Shown piece by piece: positions 29,112 through 38,627 of a stretch of 64,000 nucleotides of DNA. Source of the DNA: Actinoalloteichus hymeniacidonis (GTDB lineage Bacteria; Actinomycetota; Actinomycetes; Mycobacteriales; Pseudonocardiaceae); the NCBI RefSeq assembly GCF_014203365.1, contig NZ_JACHIS010000001.1, forward strand, positions 3,100,001-3,164,000. The letters run 5' to 3'. The notes under the pieces are model-generated. The model was not told where the DNA came from and did no database searches. It was given only the letters and a program-made list of their open reading frames with translations. The position numbers and the translations under genes were made by a program. Position 1 is the stretch's first letter; each line of letters opens with the position of its first letter.

Positions 29112-30005
29112 ATGATCAGGAAACGAGGCAACGATCTCGGCGGGTTCCTGCGCAGCAGGCGGGAACGCCTCACCCCAGCAGAGGCGGGCATTGAGCCCGG
29201 TATCACCCACCGGCGAGTCTCCGGGCTGCGCCGGGGAGAGTTGGCCGAGCTAGCCGGGGTCAGCGTCGGGTACTACACCCGGCTTGAACAGGGCGTCAGC
29301 ACCAGCGCTTCCGGCGCCGTCGTCGACGCGCTGGCCATGGCGCTGCGGCTCGAGCCCGCCGAGCACGAACACCTGCGGATCCTCGCCTCGCCGCGACGAC
29401 CGGTTCGTCTCCGATCCAGCAGAAGCACCCTGAGGCCTTCGATTCGTGTCCTGCTCGCGACCATGTCCGCGATACCGGCGGTCGTGATCGATCACCGTTC
29501 CGATGTCCTCGCGTGGAACAGGCTCGGTCATGCCCTGCTGGCGGGGCATGTCGATTTCGATGCCCCGGACAGCCGGGTCCGGCCGAACATCGCCCGCATG
29601 TTGTTCCTCGACCCGCACCACCGCGCGTTATACCGCGACTGGCAGGCCAAGGCACAGGTCACCGTTGCGGCGCTGCACCAGGCGATAGCGCGGCATCCGG
29701 CTGATCCGGAACTTGAACGTCTCATCGGTCGGCTCGCCGTCGACAGCCCGGAGTTCGCGCGAATGTGGGTTCGCCGTCCGGTCCGTGCCTGCTCGTACTA
29801 CCTACGTCAACTCGACCACCCGGTTGTCGGACAAGTGACCTTGTCGAACGAGACAGTCACCCTTCCCGACGATGACCAACAGATAGGGCTGTTCTATGCG
29901 CAACCCGGTACCGCTGATGCCGATGCGCTCACCCTGCTGGCGCAGGGCCTCGAACTGCACCCCGTCGGGCCGGAAACCGCAGCACAGAAGGAGAACGCAC
30001 AGTGA
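29112..30005 (+). CDS. MmyB-like XRE-family transcriptional regulator
   Basis: 297 residues from the ATG at 29112; a GTG 13 codons earlier is possible. The N-terminal helix-turn-helix reads LGGFLRSRRERLTPAEAG ... RRGELAELAGVSVGYYTRLEQG. The C-terminal half (from about LLATMSAIPAVVIDHRSDVLAWN) is the MmyB-like ligand-binding domain with the FARMW motif. The family commonly controls a neighbouring SDR gene, and here the next gene starts inside its stop codon region (4-bp overlap), so the two are coupled. Confidence 0.9.
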   Translation: MIRKRGNDLGGFLRSRRERLTPAEAGIEPGITHRRVSGLRRGELAELAGVSVGYYTRLEQGVSTSASGAVVDALAMALRLEPAEHEHLRILASPRRPVRLRSSRSTLRPSIRVLLATMSAIPAVVIDHRSDVLAWNRLGHALLAGHVDFDAPDSRVRPNIARMLFLDPHHRALYRDWQAKAQVTVAALHQAIARHPADPELERLIGRLAVDSPEFARMWVRRPVRACSYYLRQLDHPVVGQVTLSNETVTLPDDDQQIGLFYAQPGTADADALTLLAQGLELHPVGPETAAQKENAQ

Positions 30006-30607
30006 GGATCGTCGTTATTGGTGGCGCAGGCACTATCGGGCGACGATTGGTCCCGGCCCTCCGATCACGACACCACGACGTGGTGGTGGCCGGACGCACC
30101 TCCGGTGACGTGCACGTCGATCTGAGCGCGCCCGCGACGATCGACGCCATGTACCGCGAGATCGGGGCGGTCGACGCCGTCGTGAGCATCGCGGCACACG
30201 GGGCACTCGACGAGTTCGCCACCCTGACTGCGACGGCGCTGCACGAGAACATGCGGGCCAAGTTCTTCGGGCAGGTAGATCTAGTCCTCACCGGTCAGCG
30301 CTATTGCGCGGAACGCGCCTCCTTCACCCTGACGTCAGGCATTTTCGCCGACCAGGCATGGCCGCATGTCACCGGCGGAGGCGTCATCAGCGGCGGTCTG
30401 CACAGCTTCACGCTGTCGGCCGCGATCGAGCTACCGCGAGGTATGCGGATCAACACCGTGAGCCCCACGATGATCGGTGACTCCGTCGATGCGTTCGCCG
30501 AACACTTCCCCGGTATGCGGCCGGTGCCCATGAACGAGCTCATCGACCACTACCTCGATTGCGTCGAAGGCGACAGCACCGGCCGGGTCATTCGTGCGTA
30601 CGGCTGA
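30002..30607 (+). CDS. Short-chain dehydrogenase/reductase-like protein
   Basis: 201 residues, GTG start overlapping the regulator's stop by 4 bp. The NAD(P) loop GGAGTIGRRL and VVVAGRTSG favour NADPH. SIAAHG replaces the usual NAAG-like strand, and ITLTSG-type FTLTSGIF carries the Ser, but the canonical YxxxK dyad is absent: the position is occupied by GGLHSF. This is seen in a subfamily of compact SDR-like proteins paired with MmyB-type regulators. Activity may be redox or purely binding. Confidence 0.8.
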   Translation: MRIVVIGGAGTIGRRLVPALRSRHHDVVVAGRTSGDVHVDLSAPATIDAMYREIGAVDAVVSIAAHGALDEFATLTATALHENMRAKFFGQVDLVLTGQRYCAERASFTLTSGIFADQAWPHVTGGGVISGGLHSFTLSAAIELPRGMRINTVSPTMIGDSVDAFAEHFPGMRPVPMNELIDHYLDCVEGDSTGRVIRAYG

Positions 30608-30770
30608 TCAAGGTGGGCAGCACCGAGGTAGGCGACTACCTGGGACTCCGCTCTCGATCGGCGGTAGCGCGAATCCGCGGCGGTCGAATTGGCCATCCAC
30701 CCACTCGATGCCTCGCTCTGGACAGCAGCCGTTCTGCCCGCTCAGAGCAACCGCCCGGGCACCGCAGGCA

Positions 30771-31727
30771 TCATGCGATCAGGACCGGCAGGCCATTCAG
30801 GCGCCGCTGCTCCCAATCCGCATGCACGCGCGCGGCGTCGTCGAAGGGGTAACGAGCGATGTCGAGGTCACTGAAAATGCCGGAACGGATCACATCCCAC
30901 AACTCAGCGGTGGCAACCGCGACTGCCTGGCCGCGTACATATTCTGGTGCCCCGCCGCTGCGGACCTCGACCTGCCGCTGCGCGAGACCGAAACCGGTCG
31001 GCGACGGCTGTCCCGATGCCGCGCCGATCGCGGCGATCACCCCACCCTTACGCACGCTCGCGGCAGCCAGTGCGAACGTCGCCTGCCCGACGAGGTCGTA
31101 AACGACGTCCACGCCTGCTGGTGCGATGTCTTTGATCTTCGCGTCGAGGTGCGGGTCGTGGGAGGGAAAGGCGTGGGTGGCAGCGGCAGCGACCTTCGGG
31201 AGCTTGTTCGACGATCCCGCGACACCGATCACTGTCGCACCCAGCGACGTGGCCCAGCGCGAGATCATCGAGCCGACGCTTCCCGAGGCGCCCAACACCA
31301 GCACCGTGTCCGCAGACTTGAGGTGGTGCATGGCCCGCAAGCCCATCCAGGCGGTCAGGCCCTTGGCCAGAAACGTGGCAGCTACCTCGTTCGAGATGTC
31401 GGCAGGAAGTCGGATAAGCGACGCAGCCGAGACCACCCGCTCCGTCGCATAAGCACCCTCGACGAAGAAGTACGCAACACGGTCGCCCGTCGATACGCCA
31501 GCAACGCCGGGCCCGACCTCGGTGACTGTTCCGGCAGCTTCGAAGCCGAGGACCGCAGGTAGCTGAACCGGATAGAGGCCCGTGCGGGCCATCATGTCGA
31601 CGTAATTGACTCCGATGGCGTCCTGGATGATCTTGACCTCGCCGGTGCCCGGTTTACCCACTTCAGCCGCGACGGTCTCCAGGGCCGATGGGCCGCCGTG
31701 CGAGCGGATGCTGATCGTTCTGGTCAC
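30771..31727 (-). CDS. Quinone-oxidoreductase-like (zinc-free MDR) enzyme
   Basis: 318 residues from the GTG at 31727 (VTRTISIRSHGG; AGAGAG upstream). The zeta-crystallin/quinone reductase pattern is clear: VNYVDMMARTGLYPVQLPAV, GFEAAGTVTEVG, then an NADPH fold LVLGASGSVGSMISRWA. No zinc ligands. Likely one- or two-electron reduction of quinones or enones. It stands alone on the minus strand, separated by about 290 bp from the ABC operon. Confidence 0.88.
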   Translation of the reverse strand: MTRTISIRSHGGPSALETVAAEVGKPGTGEVKIIQDAIGVNYVDMMARTGLYPVQLPAVLGFEAAGTVTEVGPGVAGVSTGDRVAYFFVEGAYATERVVSAASLIRLPADISNEVAATFLAKGLTAWMGLRAMHHLKSADTVLVLGASGSVGSMISRWATSLGATVIGVAGSSNKLPKVAAAATHAFPSHDPHLDAKIKDIAPAGVDVVYDLVGQATFALAAASVRKGGVIAAIGAASGQPSPTGFGLAQRQVEVRSGGAPEYVRGQAVAVATAELWDVIRSGIFSDLDIARYPFDDAARVHADWEQRRLNGLPVLIA

Positions 31728-32016
31728 GGGGTTCTCTCTTCGGGTCGTGTGCGGCCGCCCATGACGGGGAGCAGCCGCGGACTTACTCGGCGAGTCCTCG
31801 TCGGCACCTGTTGCTCCCTGTTCCCGCCCTGGCATTGCGCCCTATGCAACCAGCCGAGCCGCGTTGAGCGAATCGGTCATGCAATCGGCAAGGGGCCGCG
31901 CGGTGATCTACTTGGGGTCGTGATCGGCGATCGTGCTTCGGGGGGATTTTCATACGCAGATCACCGGGAACGTTCTCCCAATGACGGCCCGCTGCCAGCT
32001 TCGTGACTCCTTCCGG

Positions 32017-33750
32017 CTAACCGATCGACCATTGCTCCGCTGCCGCACGTGCTGCGACGAACCTGGCGTAGACCCCATCGCGAGCGAGGAGTTCCTCGTG
32101 CCGTCCGTTTGCGGTGATCCTGCCGCTCTCCAACACCAGGATCTGGTCCGCAGATCGAACGGTGTTCATGTTGTGGGCGATGACCAGTACGCTTCCCGAC
32201 CCGGCGAGCACCGTCATAGCGCGATGAACGATGTGGACGTTCTCCGGATCGAGCGCTGCGGTCGCCTCGTCCATGATGGTGACGGGCGCGGCCTTGATGA
32301 CGGCTCGCGCGATCGACACCCGTTGGCGCTGGCCACCCGACAGCCGCCGTCCCCCCTCGCCTACCTGGGTCGCGATCCCCTCGGGGAAGGTGTCTTCGAG
32401 ATCCGCCAAGCCAGCGAGCTCCAAGGCCCGCGCGAGCTCTGCTTCGGTGGCATCGGGACGGCCGATCCGAACATTGTCCTCGATGGAACCATCGAAGAGA
32501 TACACGTCTTGGAACACGATGGAGAGCCGGGCGTAGAGCTGTTCCGGTGACAGCTCCCGCACGTCCCTGCCGTCGATACGAATCACGCCGGACCGAACAT
32601 CCCAGAACCGTGCCAGCAGTCGAGCAATGGTGGTCTTCCCTGAGCCGCTCGCTCCCACCAGCGCCGTCAGCCCACGAGGAGGTAGCGCGAACGTGAGATC
32701 GTCGAGAACCGGTGCTCGGTCGTCGTAGGCGAAACCGACCTTGTCGACGGTGACGATGGCGTCCGCCCTGGTGATCGGTGGGCCCGGGTCGACCGGTTCG
32801 CGGACCGGCAACGGGTCGGTTTCGAGGATATTGCGAACCCGCGCGAGTCTGCCCGCGTTCAGCTGCACGGCGGTGCCGAGTTCCGCGCCGGAGGCGCCGA
32901 TCGATGTCAATCGTGCGGCGACGATCACGAATCCCAGGAACGTGCCCGCAGCCAGATCACCACCGGTGACGAGGACGGCGCCTGCGGCGATCAAGGCGCT
33001 GAAGGCGAGTTGCACGGTGAACGAGAAGGCCACCAGTCCCGGGATAACCGCCGCCATGGACTTTCTTCCCGCAGCACCGGCATCGACCAACGCCCGATCC
33101 AGCTCATTCGATTGATCATCTGCGGTGGTCCGTAGGACCTGCTGGGCGCGTGCGTACTCCAGAACCAGAGTGGCAGCTCGATCGCTTGCCGCATGCCGTT
33201 CCTCATCGGCTCGCTTGACCCGCTCGCGCGCGACTCGGGAGACCGCAGCCGCGATCGTGCTGCCCAGGAGCAACACGCCAGCAAGGCGCCAGTCCACCGT
33301 GAGGAGTGTGATCGCGGCGGCGGCTGGAGTCACGACTGCGGTGATCAGCGGGCGCAGCAGGATAGCGGGGTAGGACATCAGCGCGGGGACGCCGGTGGTA
33401 TTGACCTCGACCAGGTGCCCCGCCTTCGAGCGGGTGAAGAAGCCGAGCGGCAGGGTCGCGATGTGTTCGGCGAGCAATTGGTGCAGAGCTCGTGCGGTCT
33501 CGCTGCCGACTCTGAATGCGATCTCCTGCGACGCGGACTGAACGGCGATGTACAGGGCGCACAGGAGGGCGAGCGCGACCAACCAGGGAATGCTCGTCGC
33601 AGGATCCGGCGAGAGAAGAGCCTCGAAGAAGGGCACGCACAAGGCGAGCGTGATCCCTTGCAGGGCCGCTGCGATAACCAGCCAGCCAGCCAGTTCGCGT
33701 AGTTGGCGGGCTTCTCTCGGCCGCATCAGACCGACCAACATCGTGAACAT
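32017..33750 (-). CDS. ABC half-transporter, YbtQ/IrtB-like
   Basis: 577 residues from the ATG that overlaps the upstream stop as TGATG, with AAGGAG before it. An N-terminal exporter-fold membrane domain of six helices (for example LVIAALQGITLALCVPF, IPWLVALALLCALYIAVQ) is followed by an ATPase with Walker A GASGSGKTT, signature LSGGQRQRVSIARA and Walker B VTIMDEATAALD. Siderophore loci of Yersinia (YbtPQ) and mycobacteria (IrtAB) use such exporter-fold pairs for metal-siderophore import. It is the last gene of a seven-gene minus-strand unit and should form a heterodimer with the gene before it. Confidence 0.9.
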   Translation of the reverse strand: MFTMLVGLMRPREARQLRELAGWLVIAAALQGITLALCVPFFEALLSPDPATSIPWLVALALLCALYIAVQSASQEIAFRVGSETARALHQLLAEHIATLPLGFFTRSKAGHLVEVNTTGVPALMSYPAILLRPLITAVVTPAAAAITLLTVDWRLAGVLLLGSTIAAAVSRVARERVKRADEERHAASDRAATLVLEYARAQQVLRTTADDQSNELDRALVDAGAAGRKSMAAVIPGLVAFSFTVQLAFSALIAAGAVLVTGGDLAAGTFLGFVIVAARLTSIGASGAELGTAVQLNAGRLARVRNILETDPLPVREPVDPGPPITRADAIVTVDKVGFAYDDRAPVLDDLTFALPPRGLTALVGASGSGKTTIARLLARFWDVRSGVIRIDGRDVRELSPEQLYARLSIVFQDVYLFDGSIEDNVRIGRPDATEAELARALELAGLADLEDTFPEGIATQVGEGGRRLSGGQRQRVSIARAVIKAAPVTIMDEATAALDPENVHIVHRAMTVLAGSGSVLVIAHNMNTVRSADQILVLESGRITANGRHEELLARDGVYARFVAARAAAEQWSIG

Positions 33751-35468
33751 CAGTGTGACTCCTTGGCTGGCTGTTGTGCGTCCCACATCCTGCGGTAACC
33801 GCCTTCGGCGGCGATCAGCTCGGAGTGGGTGCCGCGTTCGACGAGAACACCGTCGTTCAGGACCAGGATCTGGTCGGCCTTGGTGATGGTCGTCAGATGA
33901 TGAGCGATGATCACCACCGTGCGACCTCGGACGAGCGCACTCACTCCGGCCTGGATCTCGGCCTGTGTCTCCGGGTCGGCAGCGGCGGTGGGCTCGTCGA
34001 GGACGACGATCGGTGTGTCCAATAGGAGTGCCCTGGCGATGGAGAGCCGTTGTGCCTCGCCGCCGGAGAACTCGACGTCCTTGCCGATGACCGAGTCATA
34101 CCCCAGCGGAGTCGCCAGCACACGATCGTGGACCGATGCCGCACGAGCAGCTGCGTGCATGGTCTCGTCATCGACCGGGCGCCCGCTCGTCAGATAGTCC
34201 CGGACGCTGCGGGAGAGGAGCACGACGTCCTGGAAGACGAAGGACACCGTGCGGTACAAGGACTCCGCAGTGAACTGTCGGACATCGACGCCCCCGATGC
34301 TGATGGTTCCGTTCTGTGGATCGTGAAAACGCGCGATGAGGGCGGCCATGGTGGACTTCCCCGCACCGGATGGCCCGACCAACGCGGTCATCGCCCCGGG
34401 GACGAACTCGACCGTCAATCCCTTGAGAACAGGCTGATCTGGCGAATAGCCGAAGGTGACCTGATCGAATCGCAACCGGTTGTCGGCCGGCTTCACTCTG
34501 CCGTCTCCCCACAGTGTGGGCTCTCGATCGAGCACTGCGGTGATCGACTGTGCCGCTGCGGCACCGGTACGGATGGCCTGCAGCCGTGGGCCGATGACGG
34601 CGATGGGTGCGCTGATCGCGGGGCCGATGAGTGCGAGGGCGAGAACCGAGCTCGCCGATGCCCAGCCCGCCATGATGGCGAGCGCGGCAACGCCCGCGAA
34701 CGCTGTCAACGTGACAGCGGGAGCGACCACCATCCACGAGGCGGTGGTCGCCGCTGAGGTGGACGAGGACCACGCGCGGAAGAAGTCGTGGAATCGGTCG
34801 GCCGATCGGGCGAACGCCTCCTGCGCGCCTCGGGCCCGGCCGAAGGCCTTGATCACCGGGACTCCGTGGACGTATTCCACGATCGCGGAGTTGATGTCGC
34901 CTTGGGCTTTGGCGTAGACGGCGAAGTTCGCACCCGAACCACGCATCGCATGTAGGAACAAGGTGGTTCCGGCAACCAGTGGCAGCAGCGCCAGGATGGC
35001 GAACCGCCAGTCGATCCCGAACAGCACCACCAGGCCCGTCACCGGAGTGATCACCACGGACGTCACATCGAGCACGGTGTGCGCGACGAGGTAGTGGATG
35101 GCTCCGACGTCATCGTGCACCACCTTCTTGAGTCGCCCGGTTCCCTCCTTGGTGAAAGAGCTCAGAGGTTGTCGGGAGAACGCGGTGATGAGTCGTCGTT
35201 GCACGTCGAGCTGAACGGCGCTGTCGGCGAGATGGGACAACCAGCTGGCGAGTGATGCGAAGAGGACTCCCGCGATGGCGGACACGACGGCGATGGCGAT
35301 CGGCATGCCCGCACCCCCGGTGGAACCGGTGATCCAGGCGCCGCCGAACTGCACGAGTGCCGCCAGGGGCACCACGACGGCGGCGGAGGCCAATGCCTGA
35401 GCGACCAAGGCGGCGAGCAGTAACCCTCGAACAGGGCGGACGAGGCGGAAGAGAGGATGTCGTGTCAC
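33750..35468 (-). CDS. ABC half-transporter, YbtP/IrtA-like
   Basis: 572 residues, GTG start overlapping the previous stop by 4 bp. Membrane domain (LVRPVRGLLLAALVAQALAS and further helices) then ATPase with GPSGAGKST, FSGGEAQRLSIARA and IVVLDEPTAAADP. No N-terminal siderophore-interaction reductase domain like that of mycobacterial IrtA. Partner of the next gene; predicted cytoplasmic-membrane importer or exporter of the salicylate metallophore. Confidence 0.9.
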   Translation of the reverse strand: MTRHPLFRLVRPVRGLLLAALVAQALASAAVVVPLAALVQFGGAWITGSTGGAGMPIAIAVVSAIAGVLFASLASWLSHLADSAVQLDVQRRLITAFSRQPLSSFTKEGTGRLKKVVHDDVGAIHYLVAHTVLDVTSVVITPVTGLVVLFGIDWRFAILALLPLVAGTTLFLHAMRGSGANFAVYAKAQGDINSAIVEYVHGVPVIKAFGRARGAQEAFARSADRFHDFFRAWSSSTSAATTASWMVVAPAVTLTAFAGVAALAIMAGWASASSVLALALIGPAISAPIAVIGPRLQAIRTGAAAAQSITAVLDREPTLWGDGRVKPADNRLRFDQVTFGYSPDQPVLKGLTVEFVPGAMTALVGPSGAGKSTMAALIARFHDPQNGTISIGGVDVRQFTAESLYRTVSFVFQDVVLLSRSVRDYLTSGRPVDDETMHAAARAASVHDRVLATPLGYDSVIGKDVEFSGGEAQRLSIARALLLDTPIVVLDEPTAAADPETQAEIQAGVSALVRGRTVVIIAHHLTTITKADQILVLNDGVLVERGTHSELIAAEGGYRRMWDAQQPAKESH

Positions 35469-36853
35469 GTCAGTCGGCTTTCGGCGAGATGGAGGGAACG
35501 GGACGCGTGAGCGGCGACGCGATCGCTGTGTGTGATGAGCACGACGGTCAGCCCGAGACGGGCGCGGATTCCGTCGAGTGTGTCGAGTACGTGAGCCTCG
35601 GTCGCCTCGTCGAGTGAGGCCGTCACCTCATCGCAGATCAACACCTCCGGGCAGGAGGCGAGTGCTCTGATCAGATTCACCCGCTGCCGCTGCCCGCCGC
35701 TCAACTGGCCGGGCGTGCGCTCGGCGACATCGGGTGGCAAGCCCACAGCGGCCAGCAGGTCTGGTTCCTCCATCGGGGACAGACCGTGGCGAAGTGCTGC
35801 GACGCGGGCCCGATGCAGTGTTCGAGAGACTCGTTCCCACGGTGCGAGGGCGGCCTGGGAATCCTGCTCGACGTAGGACACCGCGATCCGAGCGCTACCT
35901 TGTCGGGCGGTGACGGGCCACGGGATGGGCCGACCATCGAGGGCGAGCACGCCGGAGCGCGGTCGTTGCAGCCCTGCGAGGCAGCGGGCGAGACTGCTCT
36001 TGCCTGCGCCCGATTCGCCACGGATGGCGAGGCATTCGCCGCGGCCCACGGAGAAGGAGCCGTCGACCAGAAGCTCACGGGAACCGTAGGCGATGGTGAT
36101 CTCGTTCGCGGTGAGGGCCGCAACGGTGTCACGCCGGCTCGGTGCGCGTTCCTGGGGACGGCACCGCCGGCGAGGAGCCGGCACGATGCGACCGTCGGAG
36201 ACATGCTCGACCCGATGGGCGAGTCCGGTGAGGAAGTCGGCGTCGTGGCTGACCACGACGATCGACATCGGGTCGATCGCGGTGCCCAGCACGGTCGCCA
36301 ACTCGCGTGCAGTCGCCGCGCCGACGTTGCTGGTGGGCTCATCGAGCAGAAGAAGCCTCGGCCGAGGCAGCAGTGCGGCGGCCAGCGCGACCCGTTGGGC
36401 CTGTCCGCCGGAGAGTTCGGCCGGGCGAGAGCGGAGCAGCCGTGGGGGCAGTCGGACCGAGTCGAGGACTCGGTCGATCTCTTCGGCGCGGTGTGTCCGG
36501 GACAAGGCTGGCCGAGTGCGACGCAGAACCTGATCGAGATGCCAGCGCACCCGGTGAGCCGGGTTGAGTGCACCGGCCGCGTCCTGCGGAAGGTAGGTGA
36601 CCTGCAGACCGCGCAGGGCTCGTCGGCCTTCGGAACTGAACGGATCCGCACCGCATACTCGGACGGTGCCCGCAGTCTGCCGCACGCCGGGCGTCAGTCG
36701 ACCGATCATGGTGTGCAGAAGTGTTGTCTTTCCGGCCCCCGAGGGTCCGCTCAAGCCCACTATCTCGGCGGGACCGACTCGAAGGGTCACGGAGTCCACA
36801 ATGGGCCGGTCGGCGGCGTGCACGCTGAGCTCGTCGATCTCCACGATGGTCAT
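35465..36853 (-). CDS. Fused Opp/Dpp-type ABC ATPase with two nucleotide-binding domains
   Basis: 462 residues from the ATG overlapping the permease stop (ATGA). Two complete ATPase halves: GPSGAGKTT ... LSGGQAQRVALAAALL ... LLLLDEPTSN, then GESGAGKSS ... LSGGQRQRVNLIRALA ... VLICDEVTASLD. In most peptide/nickel importers these are separate D and F subunits; here one chain supplies both. It powers the two permeases encoded just upstream. A much longer open frame on this strand exists but runs through the permease gene. Confidence 0.92.
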   Translation of the reverse strand: MTIVEIDELSVHAADRPIVDSVTLRVGPAEIVGLSGPSGAGKTTLLHTMIGRLTPGVRQTAGTVRVCGADPFSSEGRRALRGLQVTYLPQDAAGALNPAHRVRWHLDQVLRRTRPALSRTHRAEEIDRVLDSVRLPPRLLRSRPAELSGGQAQRVALAAALLPRPRLLLLDEPTSNVGAATARELATVLGTAIDPMSIVVVSHDADFLTGLAHRVEHVSDGRIVPAPRRRCRPQERAPSRRDTVAALTANEITIAYGSRELLVDGSFSVGRGECLAIRGESGAGKSSLARCLAGLQRPRSGVLALDGRPIPWPVTARQGSARIAVSYVEQDSQAALAPWERVSRTLHRARVAALRHGLSPMEEPDLLAAVGLPPDVAERTPGQLSGGQRQRVNLIRALASCPEVLICDEVTASLDEATEAHVLDTLDGIRARLGLTVVLITHSDRVAAHASRSLHLAESRLT

Positions 36854-37662
36854 GCGCCCGCCGCCGCACCGATATCGGCGCCCGTACGGGCGGAGAGGCG
36901 ATCGATGAGCAGCGTGAAGCCGAGGGCCAGCGCGATGATCAGCGCGGCGGGAACCAGAACGGGGAGCGGATTGATCCCGACACCCACGACGTTCTCGCGG
37001 ACCATCCGGCCCCAGTTCGCCGCAGGCGCACCTGCGGTGAGGCCGAGGAATCCCGCTGTGGCCGCGAGCTGGACCGCCGCGACGAACCGCACCCCGGCAT
37101 CGGCCCACATGGCCTCGGTGATTCCCGGCAGGATGTCGTGGCGAAGGCGTTGCAGGACACTGTCTCCTCGTGCCCGGGCAACTCTGGCGAACGCCGTCTC
37201 GTAGACCTGACGGGTCGCCTCGCGCAGGACACGGACCGAGAAGGGCGTGGTGACGGCCACGATCGCGACCACCACCACGAGGTCGTTTCCGGGGGTGCCC
37301 GAAGCGAGCAGCAGCAGGATGAACAGTGGAGGCAGCGCGGAGAGTCCGTCGAGTATCCGCAGCGGCACGGCACTCCACCGCCGGGTGGTCATGCCGGTTA
37401 CCGCACCGAGCAGAACACCGACGACACTCACGGTGGCGGTGGCGGTGAGTGCCTGCATGATGAGCGTCTGTCCGCCCGCAGCGACTCGGGCGAGGGTGTC
37501 GCGGCCGAGGAAGTCGGTTCCCAGCGGGTGTGCGCCGGATGCCGCTGCGAACGGGGGCCCCTGCACCTCCGTCGCCGATCCCAGCGGCAACAGCGGCGCG
37601 AGTAGACCGAAGAGCACCACCGCGAACAGGGCGACGGCGATACCGCGCCTGCCGGTCCTCAT
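36850..37662 (-). CDS. Opp/Dpp-type ABC permease (DppC-like)
   Basis: 270 residues, ATG overlapping the preceding stop by 4 bp. An N-terminal helix, the HPLGTDFLGRDTLARVAAGG motif characteristic of the C-type permease, five further helices and an EAA-like loop near ARARGDSVLQRLRHDILPG. Forms the membrane channel with the DppB-like protein. Confidence 0.92.
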   Translation of the reverse strand: MRTGRRGIAVALFAVVLFGLLAPLLPLGSATEVQGPPFAAASGAHPLGTDFLGRDTLARVAAGGQTLIMQALTATATVSVVGVLLGAVTGMTTRRWSAVPLRILDGLSALPPLFILLLLASGTPGNDLVVVVAIVAVTTPFSVRVLREATRQVYETAFARVARARGDSVLQRLRHDILPGITEAMWADAGVRFVAAVQLAATAGFLGLTAGAPAANWGRMVRENVVGVGINPLPVLVPAALIIALALGFTLLIDRLSARTGADIGAAAGA

Positions 37663-38627
37663 GAGGTCCCGCCCGAAGCCGACGGCCTGGCCAGCACGCG
37701 AGCGCCGAGATCGCCCAACAGCAGGATCAGCAGGGTGCAGCTGCTCAGCGCCAGACTCAATCCTGCGACGACGGGCACGTCGCGAGTGCCCACCGCCTGG
37801 GTGAGTTCGAATCCGATGCCGGGATAGTTGAACAACGTCTCGACGACGATCCCCCCACCGAGTAACCCGGCCGCCATGATCGCGAGTGCCTGGACCCCGG
37901 GGCCCAGGGCGTTCGGCAGGACATGCGCCACGGCCAGCCGGAGGCCGCGTGCGCCGTTGAGTTGGGCGTTCTCGATGTAGGGGGCGCGCATGACACCGAT
38001 CACGCTCGAACGCACGAGCCGCGTGGTGCCGCCGAGACCGCCGAGCACCAACGCCGCAGTGGGCAGCACGAGGAGTTCGGGGTGCTGCCAGGCGAAGTCA
38101 CCCAGCGGGAGCAGGGATACAGCGGGAAAAAGTCCCAACACGGTGGCGAACACGGTGAGCAGCAGCGTTGCGAGGAGGAAGTCCGGTGTGGCGATCAGGC
38201 TCATCGTGGCTGTGGTGAGCGCACGGTCGAGTCTGCCGCCCACCCGCATCCCGGACAGGAGTCCGACCGTCACCGACACCACGGCGATCAGCACTATGGC
38301 GACCGTGACCAGGGTGAGTGTGTTCGCCAACCGGGGAAGGAGGATCTCGCTCACCGGCCTGCCGGTGACCATGGAATCGCCGAGGTCGCCGCGCAGCGCC
38401 GCGCCCACCCATTCCAGGTAACGGTCGAGGGCAGGCCGGTCGAGGCCGAGCGCATCCCGCACGGCCTCGCGTTCGGCCTCGGTCGCATCGCTTCCCGAGA
38501 GCACCCCGACCGCGTCGCCGGGCAGAATCTCGGTCGCCCAGAACACGACGACCGACAGGACGCCCAGCGTGATGACCGCGATGGCCAGCCTGCCCGCGAT
38601 GAACCTCGGCATACCGGACATCCTCAT
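37659..38627 (-). CDS. Opp/Dpp-type ABC permease (DppB-like)
   Basis: 322 residues. The start chosen is the ATG that overlaps the binding-protein stop as ATGA (38627); a frame extending upstream has no support. Features of the B-type permease: FIAGRLAIAVITLGVLSVVVFWATEILPGD, then ALGLDRPALDRYLEWVG, RPVSEILLPRLANTL and a loop NGARGLRLAVAHVLPNALGPG. Pairs with the DppC-like permease. Confidence 0.92.
   Translation of the reverse strand: MRMSGMPRFIAGRLAIAVITLGVLSVVVFWATEILPGDAVGVLSGSDATEAEREAVRDALGLDRPALDRYLEWVGAALRGDLGDSMVTGRPVSEILLPRLANTLTLVTVAIVLIAVVSVTVGLLSGMRVGGRLDRALTTATMSLIATPDFLLATLLLTVFATVLGLFPAVSLLPLGDFAWQHPELLVLPTAALVLGGLGGTTRLVRSSVIGVMRAPYIENAQLNGARGLRLAVAHVLPNALGPGVQALAIMAAGLLGGGIVVETLFNYPGIGFELTQAVGTRDVPVVAGLSLALSSCTLLILLLGDLGARVLARPSASGGTS

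Noticed and set aside
36851-37378. Upstream extension of the fused ATPase reading frame
   Set aside because: It runs through the permease gene in another frame and is Arg/Pro/His-rich; the ATGA-overlap start gives a normal ATPase.
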